41,027 bases of DNA, from assembly GCA_020346825.1 (NCBI GenBank), contig CP070791.1:920463-961489 (forward strand), written 5' to 3'. Positions 25,253 to 33,305 of the stretch are shown here, piece after piece; the first letter of the stretch is position 1; every line of letters starts with the position of its first letter. This stretch comes from Candidatus Bathyarchaeota archaeon (GTDB taxonomy: Archaea; Thermoproteota; Bathyarchaeia; Bathyarchaeales; Bathyarchaeaceae). The translations under genes were made by a program, and so were the position numbers. The notes below the pieces were generated by a model. That model was not told where the DNA came from and ran no database searches. It saw only the letters and a program-made list of their open reading frames with translations.

Positions 25253-26197
25253 TTATGTTTTTTTGATTCCAATCTTTGTTCGCAACACTTTGAACCCTTC
25301 CTTTTCCATGGCTGTTGCCACTGCTTCTTGCAGTTCTTTTCTTGGGGTTAACGCGACCATGCAGCCTCCTCCGCCACCTCCCGTTAGTTTTGCTCCAAAT
25401 GCCCCTTGCTCTCGAGCTAAGGTCACTAGATAATCTAATTCTTTGCAGGAAACTTCGATTTTCCGCAGCAAGTGATGGTTCTCGTTCATCAACTTGCCCA
25501 CTTTTTTCAAGTTGAATTCTTCTAGGGCTTTTCTTGCCGGGAACGCTATACCTTCTGCTTGTTTGAACAATGGATTGTATTTTTTCGGATTGTTTTTCTT
25601 TCTTGCAGCAACTCCAGCGACCATTTCCTTGGTATCGGCTACAATTCCTGTGTTGCCGATGATAATCTCAACTGGTTCTCTTATGTTCAGTTTCTCGATT
25701 GTGTTTGGGCCTCCGCTCAGATTCTTTTTGAACCAGATTAGCCCTCCATAAGTTGCTGCTGTATTGTCAATGCCTGAGGGGTTTCCAGCATAGGCTTTTT
25801 CAGCCTCATAGGCGGCTTCATTGATTCTTCCGTCGGACAAATCCATTTCGAATTCTTTTGCTATAGCTCTGGCAATTGCCACGCTACTTGCTGCTGAAGC
25901 TCCAATTCCGCTGAAACCAGGGAGGTTTCCTCCCAACCAGATCTCCAAGGAGGCTTTTTTCGGGTCAATTCCCATCGTTCTAAGCATTCTTTCTATTGAT
26001 TCTTTCTGTTGAGTTCTTTTCTTTGCAGCATAGCCGTTTGCGCCTTTTCTTTCGTCGTTTACGATAATCCCTTCTACATTCTTTTTCACTTCGGCGTCAG
26101 CGGTTGAGTCAATCGCGGAAACAATTCCTGGGATGCCGTGAACAACGAAGTGTTCGCCAAACAAAATGACTTTTCCGAAACCAGCTCCTCTTCCCAT
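25253..26197 (-). CDS. mvk: Mevalonate kinase
   Basis: GHMP kinase phosphorylating mevalonate at C5, the first committed step encoded here. Motif 1 is GKVILFGEHFVVHG at residues ~8-21, motif 2 is LPGFSGIGASAASSVA near 105, and motif 3 is LTGGGGGGCMVAL near 285. The segment NPSGIDN fits the mevalonate kinase substrate region. 314 aa. First gene of the isoprenoid operon, with a TATA-like box 41-55 nt before the ATG. No classical phosphomevalonate kinase or diphosphomevalonate decarboxylase is in the operon. Confidence 0.92.
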   Translation of the reverse strand: MGRGAGFGKVILFGEHFVVHGIPGIVSAIDSTADAEVKKNVEGIIVNDERKGANGYAAKKRTQQKESIERMLRTMGIDPKKASLEIWLGGNLPGFSGIGASAASSVAIARAIAKEFEMDLSDGRINEAAYEAEKAYAGNPSGIDNTAATYGGLIWFKKNLSGGPNTIEKLNIREPVEIIIGNTGIVADTKEMVAGVAARKKNNPKKYNPLFKQAEGIAFPARKALEEFNLKKVGKLMNENHHLLRKIEVSCKELDYLVTLAREQGAFGAKLTGGGGGGCMVALTPRKELQEAVATAMEKEGFKVLRTKIGIKKT

Positions 26198-26237
26198 TGG
26201 CTCTACTCCAAAAAGACAGTTAGTGTTGAATTGGATA

Positions 26238-26252
26238 AAATATTTTTGAAGG
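26238..26252 (-). promoter_or_regulatory. TATA-like box of the isoprenoid operon
   Basis: Minus-strand CAAAAATATTTTATC in the 90-nt gap between MEMO and mevalonate kinase. It predicts a leader of about 20 nt and expression separate from the ribosomal genes. Confidence 0.5.
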
Positions 26253-26287
26253 TGGGAGAGCTTATTGGCGAGAATTGCCTTGCGTGG

Positions 26288-27157
26288 CTAACTTTTCAAG
26301 AACGCAAGGGAGGCGTAGCCAACTACCGTAGAGAGGTCGCCGGTTATGTCACCGCTTGTCTTGTAGCACAACAGTTGAGCTTTGCCAGCGCCTGATTTCT
26401 TTGCAGCAACAATAGTTGCGATAGTCGGACCGCAACCGCAAGTTGATATAGCGTGAGATTCTATTATGGAGTAGTATTGTTCTTCGTCCATTTTGATGAT
26501 GGCGTCGATGGCCGTTTTGTCTTTTTTTTCAGCCCTTTCCTGAGGCTCATAGTGCGTCATGTCCGTAGATGCTATTACCACTGCGTTTTTACCTGACAAA
26601 GCTTTCGCGGTAGCCTGTCCTACTTCTGAGCTGGATTCTGGGTCTTGCATGAGAAAACATATGGGAACAAACCTGAACGTTGAACCATAGAGGTATTGTA
26701 AGAAAGGTAGCTGAAGCTCTATGGAGTGTTCGTAAGCGTGGGCTCGGTCGTCCACATCGATGATGCTGGACTGGCTCAAGATCTGATTGGCGGTCTTGGT
26801 GTCGATCTCTACGTCGCCTATGGGCGTACGCCAAACTCCCTCATTCATGAGGGAGAGTGCGCTTCCACGTCCAGTATGGTTGGGACTGAAAATCACAACG
26901 ATTTCTGGTTTACCGTCTTTCGCAAGTTCGTAATATGCGTGGGCAGCCACGGGACCGGAGTACATGTATCCTGCGTGAGGACAGACGAGTCCAACTATGC
27001 TTCTAGGGCCTTCTTGAACAACTTTGGGAAGTTCTTTAGGGCCAAGTTCATGGGTGAAACATCTTTCTATTTGTGCCTGTAAGCCCGTGGAGGTACCGGC
27101 GTACCATGTACCAGCGACGGCGGGGCTTCTAACTTTCAAACTTTTTCTTCCTATCAT
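26288..27157 (-). CDS. MEMO1-family protein (AmmeMemoRadiSam system protein B)
   Basis: A 289-aa member of the MEMO family, structurally related to class III extradiol dioxygenases. The metal-pocket histidines are recognisable: PHAGYMYSGPVAAHAYYEL near residue 55, SPNHTGRG near 91 and STDMTHYEP near 195. The molecular role in archaea is unknown. Its place between rps2 and mevalonate kinase is widely conserved in archaea. The ATG overlaps the S2 stop by 4 nt. The AMMECR1 and radical-SAM partners of the named trio are not in this window. Confidence 0.88.
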   Translation of the reverse strand: MIGRKSLKVRSPAVAGTWYAGTSTGLQAQIERCFTHELGPKELPKVVQEGPRSIVGLVCPHAGYMYSGPVAAHAYYELAKDGKPEIVVIFSPNHTGRGSALSLMNEGVWRTPIGDVEIDTKTANQILSQSSIIDVDDRAHAYEHSIELQLPFLQYLYGSTFRFVPICFLMQDPESSSEVGQATAKALSGKNAVVIASTDMTHYEPQERAEKKDKTAIDAIIKMDEEQYYSIIESHAISTCGCGPTIATIVAAKKSGAGKAQLLCYKTSGDITGDLSTVVGYASLAFLKS

Positions 27158-27798
27158 TCTTCTCTGGTTAGCTTCAGTTCGAAATCTTCGATGGACTGGC
27201 CTATGTCTTTATCTGGGGCTATTTCCCCTTTTTCGCGCATTGTTTGTCTGGCGAGAAGCCAGTAGATGACTGCCAAGGCTCTTCGGCCTTTGTTATTGGT
27301 AGGAATAGCCAAATCTACATAAGAAAAATCGTTGTCGGTGCTGCAGAGAGCTATAACTGGAATGCCGACTGTTGAGGCTTCTTTTACTGCTTGTACATCG
27401 GCTTTTGGGTCAGACACCATTATTACGCGGGGTTCGATACGGTTTGGGTAAAGAGGATTCGAAAGCAACCCGGGAATGAAGCGTCCAATAATGGGAATCG
27501 CTCCAACTACTTCGCAGAATTTCTCTACCGGAGAACGTCCATACAATCTCGCCGCTACAACTGCAATCTTTGACGGTTCAAACCTGGCAAGGAATTTTGC
27601 AGCTACCCGTATACGTTCATCTGTTTTCTTGACGTCTAAGACAAATAACCCGTCAGACCTGACGCGATATATGAACGGATTCATATCTCTTGTTTTCATC
27701 CTAGTTCCAATGTGGATTCCCGCGGATAACAGGGTGTCTTGAGGCAGCAAGAGTTCCTCTTCGCTGGGAGTTTCGTTTTTTTCTTCTGTTTCAGACAA
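27154..27798 (-). CDS. rps2: 30S ribosomal protein S2
   Basis: Small-subunit protein of 214 aa. The archaeal S2 core is visible: LLSAGIHIGTRMKTRDMNPF near residue 25, RLYGRSPVEKF, FIPGLLSNPLYPNRIEPRVI, and PVIALCSTDNDFSYVDLAIP. The acidic N-terminus (SETEEKNETPSEEE) is typical of archaeal S2. TTG at 27798 is the start, with GGAGG 7 nt upstream. It lies 18 nt past enolase and overlaps MEMO. Confidence 0.95.
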   Translation of the reverse strand: MSETEEKNETPSEEELLLPQDTLLSAGIHIGTRMKTRDMNPFIYRVRSDGLFVLDVKKTDERIRVAAKFLARFEPSKIAVVAARLYGRSPVEKFCEVVGAIPIIGRFIPGLLSNPLYPNRIEPRVIMVSDPKADVQAVKEASTVGIPVIALCSTDNDFSYVDLAIPTNNKGRRALAVIYWLLARQTMREKGEIAPDKDIGQSIEDFELKLTREE

Positions 27799-27816
27799 AT
27801 TTTTTCCTCCTAAAAC

Positions 27817-29061
27817 TCATAGTATAGACATTTTTGCTCTGTTTCCCAGAGTTTCTTCTATTCGGGTGAGTTCGTTGATTTTCGCCACTCGCTCTCCTTG
27901 TAGTACGCCAGTCTTGATCACTGGACAGGAGAAAGCTATTGCTAAATGAGCTATGTGGGCATCGCTTGTTTCTCCGGAGCGATGGGACACAACAGGAATA
28001 TATTGCGCTTTCTTAGCCACTCTTGTAGTCTCCCAAGCGTCTGTGAGGGTGCCTACTTGGTTTCCTTTTATGATGATGGAGTTTGCAGCGCGAACTTTTA
28101 TCCCTCGAATTAATCTCTCTCGGTTTGTGACAAACAAGTCGTCGCCACAAATAAGACTTTTCTTGACCTTTCTAGTGAGTTCTGCAAAGCTTTCATAGTC
28201 TTCTTCATGAAATGGGTCTTCAACATAGGCGAGGTTGTAATCTTCAACGAGACGCAAAACGAATTCCAGTTGTTCTCCAGAATCTCGTTTTATTCCGTCT
28301 CTGGTGTAAACGTAACATTTTTCTTTCTGGCTCCACAGGGTGGAAGCTGCCACATCAAGGCCTGCTCTGCATCCAACACCTTGTTCCCTTGAGACTTCTT
28401 CACAAGCCTTCACCACAATTCTTAAGGCGTTTTCACTTTTCATGTTGGGAGCCCAAGCTCCTTCATCTCCTCTTCCACCAGTGAAGGTCTTGTTTGACTT
28501 TTTGAGATAAACACCAACCTTTTGATGAACCAAAACGTTGGCTTTGGCGGCATCCGAAAAGCTTGGTGCTTGTAGGGGGATAGTTAGATACTCTTGGATG
28601 TCTAGCGTCTTCCCGAGGGCGTGTTTTCCACCACCCAAAACATTTCCGAGAGGATATGGAAGCTCGTTTGTGAGATAGCCGGAAAGATGTTGAAACAAAG
28701 GCATGCCGTAAGAGGTCGCAGCTGCTTCAGCTGTAGCTAGGGAGACAGCGAAAGCCGTGTTTCCTCCGAGATTTCCAAAATCCTTTGTTCCGTCAATTTC
28801 GTGAAGAAGAAAGTCAATTTCTTCTTGTTCCTCCGCGTCCAAGCCAACTAGCTCGGGACCAATAAATTCCTCTACCTTCTTGATTGCTGTGTTCACCCCT
28901 TCTTTGGGGTACGGAGCAACCTCAGCCTTGCCCCTGCTAGCTCCAGCGGGAGCAGAGGCCCTTCCAAACCCCGCCGTAGTTACAATGTCAATTTCAATAG
29001 TCTCCTCGCCTCGGCTGTTGAAGATTTTTCGGGCTATAACATCTTCGATGATTGATGACAT
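27817..29061 (-). CDS. eno: Enolase (phosphopyruvate hydratase)
   Basis: Glycolytic and gluconeogenic lyase (2-phosphoglycerate to PEP). Among the active-site segments, GDEGAWAPN carries the general acid Glu. EDPFHEEDYESF and GDDLFVTN supply metal ligands. KGNQVGTLT carries the catalytic Lys, followed by SHRSGET. The loop usually read as NGGxHAxN is GGGKHALGKTLDIQEY here, a divergent form. 414 aa. It starts 12 nt after the rpoN stop. The gene belongs to the conserved archaeal rpoN-eno-rps2 cluster. Confidence 0.92.
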   Translation of the reverse strand: MSSIIEDVIARKIFNSRGEETIEIDIVTTAGFGRASAPAGASRGKAEVAPYPKEGVNTAIKKVEEFIGPELVGLDAEEQEEIDFLLHEIDGTKDFGNLGGNTAFAVSLATAEAAATSYGMPLFQHLSGYLTNELPYPLGNVLGGGKHALGKTLDIQEYLTIPLQAPSFSDAAKANVLVHQKVGVYLKKSNKTFTGGRGDEGAWAPNMKSENALRIVVKACEEVSREQGVGCRAGLDVAASTLWSQKEKCYVYTRDGIKRDSGEQLEFVLRLVEDYNLAYVEDPFHEEDYESFAELTRKVKKSLICGDDLFVTNRERLIRGIKVRAANSIIIKGNQVGTLTDAWETTRVAKKAQYIPVVSHRSGETSDAHIAHLAIAFSCPVIKTGVLQGERVAKINELTRIEETLGNRAKMSIL

Positions 29062-29073
29062 GCTGATCGCCCA

Positions 29074-29301
29074 TCAAAATGGTTTGACTTGTTTCCTCCT
29101 TCCTTTCTCTTCGTGAAACTTGAGAATCTCGTCGGCGATTTCAATGTGAGACAACAGCATGCGGCGACAACAATATCGTGTCACCCCTAGGCTGTCCAAG
29201 ACTTTCTTTGAATCTTCTCCTGCCATCACTCTTCTGGTGAAGTCTTCCCATTTATCTCCGATTAACTTGCCACATGTAAAGCAGCGTACTGGTATAATTA
29301 T
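29074..29301 (-). CDS. rpoN: RNA polymerase subunit RpoN (Rpb10 homologue), non-canonical start
   Basis: Small zinc subunit of archaeal RNA polymerase. The protein opens IIPVRCFTCGKLIGDKWEDF and has the second zinc pair in RYCCRRMLLSHIE, the fixed RpoN pattern, then a basic tail (75 aa in total). There is no ATG, GTG or TTG: an in-frame TGA (29308-29310) is followed by GCT AAA ATA ATT ATA CCA. The family normally starts MIIPVRC, which puts initiation on ATA at 29301 (or ATT at 29298). GGAGGT lies 9 nt before the ATA. A sequencing error (ATG read as ATA) is the alternative. It lies between S9 and enolase. Confidence 0.9.
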   Translation of the reverse strand: MIIPVRCFTCGKLIGDKWEDFTRRVMAGEDSKKVLDSLGVTRYCCRRMLLSHIEIADEILKFHEEKGRRKQVKPF

Positions 29302-29368
29302 TTTAGCTCAACCTCCTTTCCACATTTCTAACTTCCAGATAATAAAGTGTTTCCGAGCATCACGTTCC

Positions 29369-29380
29369 TACTTATACGTT
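29369..29380 (-). promoter_or_regulatory. BRE/TATA promoter of rpoN-eno-rps2
   Basis: The minus strand reads CGAAACGTATAAGTAGG, a near-ideal archaeal BRE plus TATA. It predicts a start near 29348 and a leader of about 45 nt. It lies in the 145-nt gap after S9. Confidence 0.6.
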
Positions 29381-29446
29381 TCGACTTAGTTTCAACATGA
29401 ACCTTTTAGCACTTTCGCTTGGCCTACGTCATGCGTCTGATGGTGT

Positions 29447-29860
29447 TTATCTATAACTTTTTTGACTCCTAGCCCTTGCACCTGGACCTCCAAACTTTTT
29501 GGGCTCTTTTCGCCTATGATCGCCTGCAATCATGGTTCGATCATAGTCGCGGAGGGCTGTTCTGAGGCGAGCGCTTTTTGTCCATTTAATTAGACATTTG
29601 GCTATGGCTATTCGCGTGGCTTCAGCCTGCCCCATGAAGCCTCCGCCCGACACCGCAACATTGATGTCAAGTTGTTTCCATATTTCATCATCTACTAGGA
29701 GAAGGGGCTCCATTATTTTGTCACGAGCCAGTTTTGGTTCAAAAATCTCCACAGGGATATTGTTTACGCGAATTCTTCCTTTTCCAGCTCTGACTGTTGC
29801 TCGGGCTGTAGCTGTCTTTCGCTTTCCGCTCAATACCAAGACTTTTTTGGATTTTGACAT
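29447..29860 (-). CDS. rps9: 30S ribosomal protein S9
   Basis: uS9, with the C-terminal tail reaching the tRNA P site. Family segments: SGKRKTATARATVRAGKGRI near the start, VSGGGFMGQAEATRIAIAKC in the centre and GDHRRKEPKKFGGPGARAR before the basic terminus KSYR. I start at ATG 29860 (MSKSKK), 1 nt past the L13 stop and behind AGGTGAG. An in-frame ATG 16 codons upstream lies inside L13 and is unlikely. 137 aa. Confidence 0.94.
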   Translation of the reverse strand: MSKSKKVLVLSGKRKTATARATVRAGKGRIRVNNIPVEIFEPKLARDKIMEPLLLVDDEIWKQLDINVAVSGGGFMGQAEATRIAIAKCLIKWTKSARLRTALRDYDRTMIAGDHRRKEPKKFGGPGARARSQKSYR

Positions 29861-29861
29861 A

Positions 29862-30302
29862 TTACTCACCTTTTGAGGACCAACCGATTTCTTTGGCAAT
29901 CTCTCCAACGGTTACATAGGGGCATTTCAGCCTTTCTGCGCTGGCTTCGGACAATGTTTGGGCTCCCTTGTCCTCGAGTTCTGATGGTGTGTCAAGGTAA
30001 ACCTTAAGTCTTTTGAACGCTTGCTTTCCCCTAGGTTTCTTTCGAGGAAGCATGCCACGAATGGTTCTTCGAACAATTTTGTCAGGTCTCCTAGGGTGGT
30101 ATGGACCCTTTCTTGGGTGGCCAACTTCAAGGAACGTTTTCGCGTCTCTAACTCTGCTCAATCTTATACCAGATATAGCTGCTTTTTCAGCGTTTACGAT
30201 AGTAATCGTCTCGCCTTGGAGAAGACGTTTGGCTATGATGCTAGCCATTCGACCAAGAATCAGTCCCTTCGCGTCTATAATCACAGCGTTTTCGAAACTC
30301 AT
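29862..30302 (-). CDS. rpl13: 50S ribosomal protein L13
   Basis: uL13, 146 aa. Recognisable by VIIDAKGLILGRMASIIAKR at the start and the archaeal segment TIRGMLPRKKPRGKQAFKRL in the centre. The ATG at 30302 comes 5 nt after the L18e stop. Same operon order (L18e-L13-S9) as in most archaea. Confidence 0.95.
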   Translation of the reverse strand: MSFENAVIIDAKGLILGRMASIIAKRLLQGETITIVNAEKAAISGIRLSRVRDAKTFLEVGHPRKGPYHPRRPDKIVRRTIRGMLPRKKPRGKQAFKRLKVYLDTPSELEDKGAQTLSEASAERLKCPYVTVGEIAKEIGWSSKGE

Positions 30303-30307
30303 TCTAG

Positions 30308-30670
30308 TTACCCCATGACTCTAACGTTGGTGCCCTTAGGGTTTTTATCCATTAAGACTTTGATTGACAAGCATGTTCCTTTGGCCTTTAGGATTTTAGA
30401 TCGTGCTTGTTCGGAAAAGGTAAAGGCGGCTACGTTAATCGGGTGATCAATCCTTCCAGCGCCCAGCACTTTGCCTGGAACCGCTACGGTTTCCCCTTCA
30501 TTCGTGTGGCGGTTTAATCCACTTACGTTTACTGCTATGCGTCTTCTTTTTGAGCTTAGCAGGCGATCGGCTATGCAACGCCATATCTCTACCTGGTTTT
30601 CCCGGGATTTCTTTCTTAAAGACCGCATAAGAGCAATTAGCTCTGGATTGGTTGTTCTAACTTTCTTCAC
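30308..30670 (-). CDS. rpl18e: 50S ribosomal protein L18e
   Basis: eL18, 120 aa, homologous to bacterial L15. Family segments: TTNPELIALMRSLRKKSREN near the start, VNVSGLNRHTNEGETVAVPG in the middle and VLGAGRIDHPINVAAFTFSE. The start is GTG at 30670, overlapping the rpoD stop by 4 nt. Confidence 0.95.
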   Translation of the reverse strand: MKKVRTTNPELIALMRSLRKKSRENQVEIWRCIADRLLSSKRRRIAVNVSGLNRHTNEGETVAVPGKVLGAGRIDHPINVAAFTFSEQARSKILKAKGTCLSIKVLMDKNPKGTNVRVMG

Positions 30671-31488
30671 TTTTTCTTCACTTTTTTCAATTGATTGGAG
30701 AAATCCTTAATCTTTTGGTTAAGAATTTTGAGGGCTTCAAGCACGATTCGTTCAATCGGAAGACCGCCGTTGGATTCGATTCTAAAAACGAAAGCCTCTT
30801 TGTTCCAAGATATTTCGATGGGTGGCGGATTTTGTGGACAAGCATCCACACAATCCATGCAAAGGGTGCATTTAATCACATTCTGGGTTCCTATTCCTTC
30901 CTCAATGTCTACAAGAACCCTTTCAGGGCATAGCTTTACGCATTCGGCACATGCATTACATCGTTCTAAATCGATTTTGATTTGTGGCAGATACTTGTAG
31001 GTACACATGGAGACCGGCTGCCATTTCGCGTGATCTTTTCCCTTACCTAGTCGAGCGTATGCTTCCAATTTTATTTTTTGTTCAGGAGCCAGCTTTACTA
31101 TTTGGATCTTTCCGCTAACGGGTGTGATGTCTGGGTTCTCTGACTTCAAATCCCTAGAGTGAACCGTTATCGTTTTCTCCGTGGCTTCAGCTTCTAGAGT
31201 CAAAGTAAGGCGACAAAGGTTGCATCCAAACTCGCTTTTGCATGTACACTCCTCGGGAAGATTGTAGGAATCTAGATCTGTTCCAAGAGGAATGAATCCC
31301 ATTCTATGAGCTAGAATCTCGTCGTTAATCATGGAAGAATTTTCGAGGATAACCACTTCGTCTATGGCCATGGCAGGGACTTCAGAAGTCATGATTCTGC
31401 GCAAAGCGTTTACGAAGGGCACATTAACTCCTTTGACAATGAATCGCATGTAATCCTTAGTTTTTTCAAGGATTTCAATCTCTACCAC
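30667..31488 (-). CDS. rpoD: RNA polymerase subunit RpoD (Rpb3/alpha homologue) with two [4Fe-4S] motifs
   Basis: Assembly platform subunit of archaeal RNA polymerase. The alpha-type dimerisation domain is clear (VNALRRIMTSEVPAMAIDEV near residue 30, HRMGFIPLGTD). A ferredoxin-like insert follows, with two complete C-x2-C-x2-C-x3-C-P motifs, CNACAECVKLCP and CTLCMDCVDACP, so two iron-sulfur clusters are expected. A third Cys group (CTCKSEFGCNLC) lies near residue 82. I start at GTG 31488, which has AGAGG 6 nt upstream, rather than GTG 31512. That gives 273 aa. It overlaps L18e and follows S11 after a 150-nt gap. Confidence 0.93.
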   Translation of the reverse strand: MVEIEILEKTKDYMRFIVKGVNVPFVNALRRIMTSEVPAMAIDEVVILENSSMINDEILAHRMGFIPLGTDLDSYNLPEECTCKSEFGCNLCRLTLTLEAEATEKTITVHSRDLKSENPDITPVSGKIQIVKLAPEQKIKLEAYARLGKGKDHAKWQPVSMCTYKYLPQIKIDLERCNACAECVKLCPERVLVDIEEGIGTQNVIKCTLCMDCVDACPQNPPPIEISWNKEAFVFRIESNGGLPIERIVLEALKILNQKIKDFSNQLKKVKKK

Positions 31489-31641
31489 AGTTAAACCTCT
31501 TTTTTCAATCACTCACAAACGCTTGTGCTTTTCAAAGGAGAAAAAGGCATTATTTCAATATTTTGGTTCTCTGGAGAAGTGGATAATATTTTTCAGCTGC
31601 CTATTTTTTGGCTTTTCCATTCTCTTTTAGAGGCCAACTTG

Positions 31642-32037
31642 CTAAACTCTACGCCCTCTGCGTCCTCCTTTCCTTCTCGTTCCATCATGTGGAATTGGTG
31701 TCACCTCTTCGATGCGACCTATGCGGAATCCCGCCCTCGCCAAGGCGCGTATAGCGGCTTGAGCCCCTGGACCAGGTGTTCTGGCTCCTGACCCTCCCGG
31801 CGCTCGAACTTTCACATGTATGGCAGTTACTCCCTTGTCTCTGGCGATGGAAGCAGCGTGACGTGCAGCTCGCATAGCAGCATAGCCCGACGATTCCAAC
31901 CGATCTGCCTTAACGTGCATTCCCCCTGAAGCTCTCGCAATGGTTTCTGCACCTGATACATCAGTGAAATGGATGATAGTGTTATTGTAGGAGCTATAAA
32001 CGTGAACAACCGCCCATCTCTCAGCTTTCTTACTCAC
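31642..32037 (-). CDS. rps11: 30S ribosomal protein S11
   Basis: uS11, 131 aa. Typical segments: WAVVHVYSSYNNTIIHFTDV at the start, SGGMHVKADRLESSGYAAM, and the tail EVTPIPHDGTRRKGGRRGRR. Start GTG at 32037, overlapping the S4 stop by 4 nt. It precedes rpoD as in most archaea. Confidence 0.95.
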   Translation of the reverse strand: MSKKAERWAVVHVYSSYNNTIIHFTDVSGAETIARASGGMHVKADRLESSGYAAMRAARHAASIARDKGVTAIHVKVRAPGGSGARTPGPGAQAAIRALARAGFRIGRIEEVTPIPHDGTRRKGGRRGRRV

Positions 32038-32594
32038 AACTTTTCCCCCTCAACCTTTGATTTTGCCTTGGCTGCAACGTTTTCAGATTTTCGCTGAGGA
32101 TAATTGGTGTCTGAAAAGGGGCTCTTTGCAGCATAAGCTATTCTCGCTTCTTCTTCTTTAGGAACTAGGTAGCTTGGAGAGGACACGCGCCTCCCTGCGA
32201 TGGCAACATGTCCATGCGTGACAAGCTGACGAGCTTGATATACAGACTTTGCTAATCCCTTCTGAAAAACGAGCGTCTGGAGTCTACGTTCAAGTATGTC
32301 CTCCAAAGATAAATCCAAAACATCATCCAGAGCAGCTGTATCTGGCAGAATCCCCAGACGATCAAGCCTGTCCAGAAGTTGTTTTTCCGTTATTTTCCGT
32401 TCTTCAACAGACTTGCCCAAGAGTGATCGAGCTATTCCTCGATATTTTGAGAGCAACGTTTTGTGGTGCCAAATTTCTCTCTTGTTTCGCAACCCGTATT
32501 GACCTAGCAACTTGAGTTCGGTTTCCAGTATGTCAGTTCGCCAAGGAAACCTCGGTGATTCAAATTTCTTTCGTTGTTTTCTAGGGTCCCCCAT
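32034..32594 (-). CDS. rps4: 30S ribosomal protein S4
   Basis: uS4, one of the first proteins to bind 16S rRNA. The 186 aa begin MGDPRKQRKKFESPRFPWR in the archaeal style. The S4 RNA-binding domain (LERRLQTLVFQKGLAKSVYQ, then ARQLVTHGHVAIAGRRVSSP) is near residues 100-145. The ATG at 32594 overlaps the S13 stop by 1 nt. The C-terminus is basic. Confidence 0.95.
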   Translation of the reverse strand: MGDPRKQRKKFESPRFPWRTDILETELKLLGQYGLRNKREIWHHKTLLSKYRGIARSLLGKSVEERKITEKQLLDRLDRLGILPDTAALDDVLDLSLEDILERRLQTLVFQKGLAKSVYQARQLVTHGHVAIAGRRVSSPSYLVPKEEEARIAYAAKSPFSDTNYPQRKSENVAAKAKSKVEGEKL

Positions 32595-33052
32595 TACTTC
32601 TTCCGCACCTGTTTTTTCCTGACACCCATTGCCTTACCCTTCCTACCTGTTGTTCTTGTTCGTTGCCCCCGCACCTTCAACCCATGGCTGTGACGAAAAC
32701 CTTTCCAAGATCTCATTTTTTTCATCTGATCTATGTCGGTTTTTGTCCGGAGCACTAGGTCAGAGCTTATTAGATGGTCATTGATGCCGGTTTCTCTGTC
32801 CTTTTGGCGATTCAGAAACCAATCAGGCATACCGTATTTTGTAGGTTTTTCTATTATCTCTTCTATTTTTTTAACCTCGGCGTCGGAGAGGAAGCCCATT
32901 CGAGTTTCTGGATTGATGCTAGCTCTTTCTATGATGGTAGTGGCTAATCTTGTTCCTACTCCCTTAATGTTTGTCAGCGCGTAGACTACTGGTTGCGTTC
33001 CGTCTAGATCAGTGCCGGCAATCCGTATGATATGTTGAAACTCTCTGGACAT
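32594..33052 (-). CDS. rps13: 30S ribosomal protein S13
   Basis: uS13, 152 aa, bridging the subunits near the P site. It shows IIRIAGTDLDGTQPVVYALT at the start, the helix-two-turn-helix IKGVGTRLA, and the C-terminal SHGLKVRGQRTRTTGRKGKA. First gene of the S13-S4-S11-rpoD-L18e-L13-S9 run. A strong TATA-like box is about 50-60 nt upstream of the ATG. Confidence 0.95.
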   Translation of the reverse strand: MSREFQHIIRIAGTDLDGTQPVVYALTNIKGVGTRLATTIIERASINPETRMGFLSDAEVKKIEEIIEKPTKYGMPDWFLNRQKDRETGINDHLISSDLVLRTKTDIDQMKKMRSWKGFRHSHGLKVRGQRTRTTGRKGKAMGVRKKQVRKK

Positions 33053-33100
33053 TTTGGTTTTTCACGTCTCTTTTGAACTAACTACGGAAGTGATTTGCAT

Positions 33101-33112
33101 TTTATTTAAGCT
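33101..33112 (-). promoter_or_regulatory. BRE/TATA promoter of the ribosomal protein operon
   Basis: Minus-strand AAAGCTTAAATAAAATG, with the TATA part at 33101-33112. It predicts a start near 33080 and a leader of about 28 nt before the S13 ATG. Confidence 0.6.
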
Positions 33113-33305
33113 TTCCTTTGTCAGCATCAGTTCTTCGATGAAGACAAAAGTCTTCGTCCCTACCGTCCTATCCGAAATGCTAAGGCGCGGCGCATTCTTC
33201 CGTTACAAGAATATGTCGAACTTCGATATGTCATTAGTAGGAGTGTGAAAAGGTATTACATGCATGCGACGTGCTTGCACACTTTAACGTAGAAGAAGAT
33301 TATTG

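Noticed and set aside
33054..33248. Plus-strand 64-codon ORF upstream of S13
   Set aside because: It runs through the S13 promoter and a stable hairpin. Its last 36 codons look marginally protein-like, but nothing supports translation.
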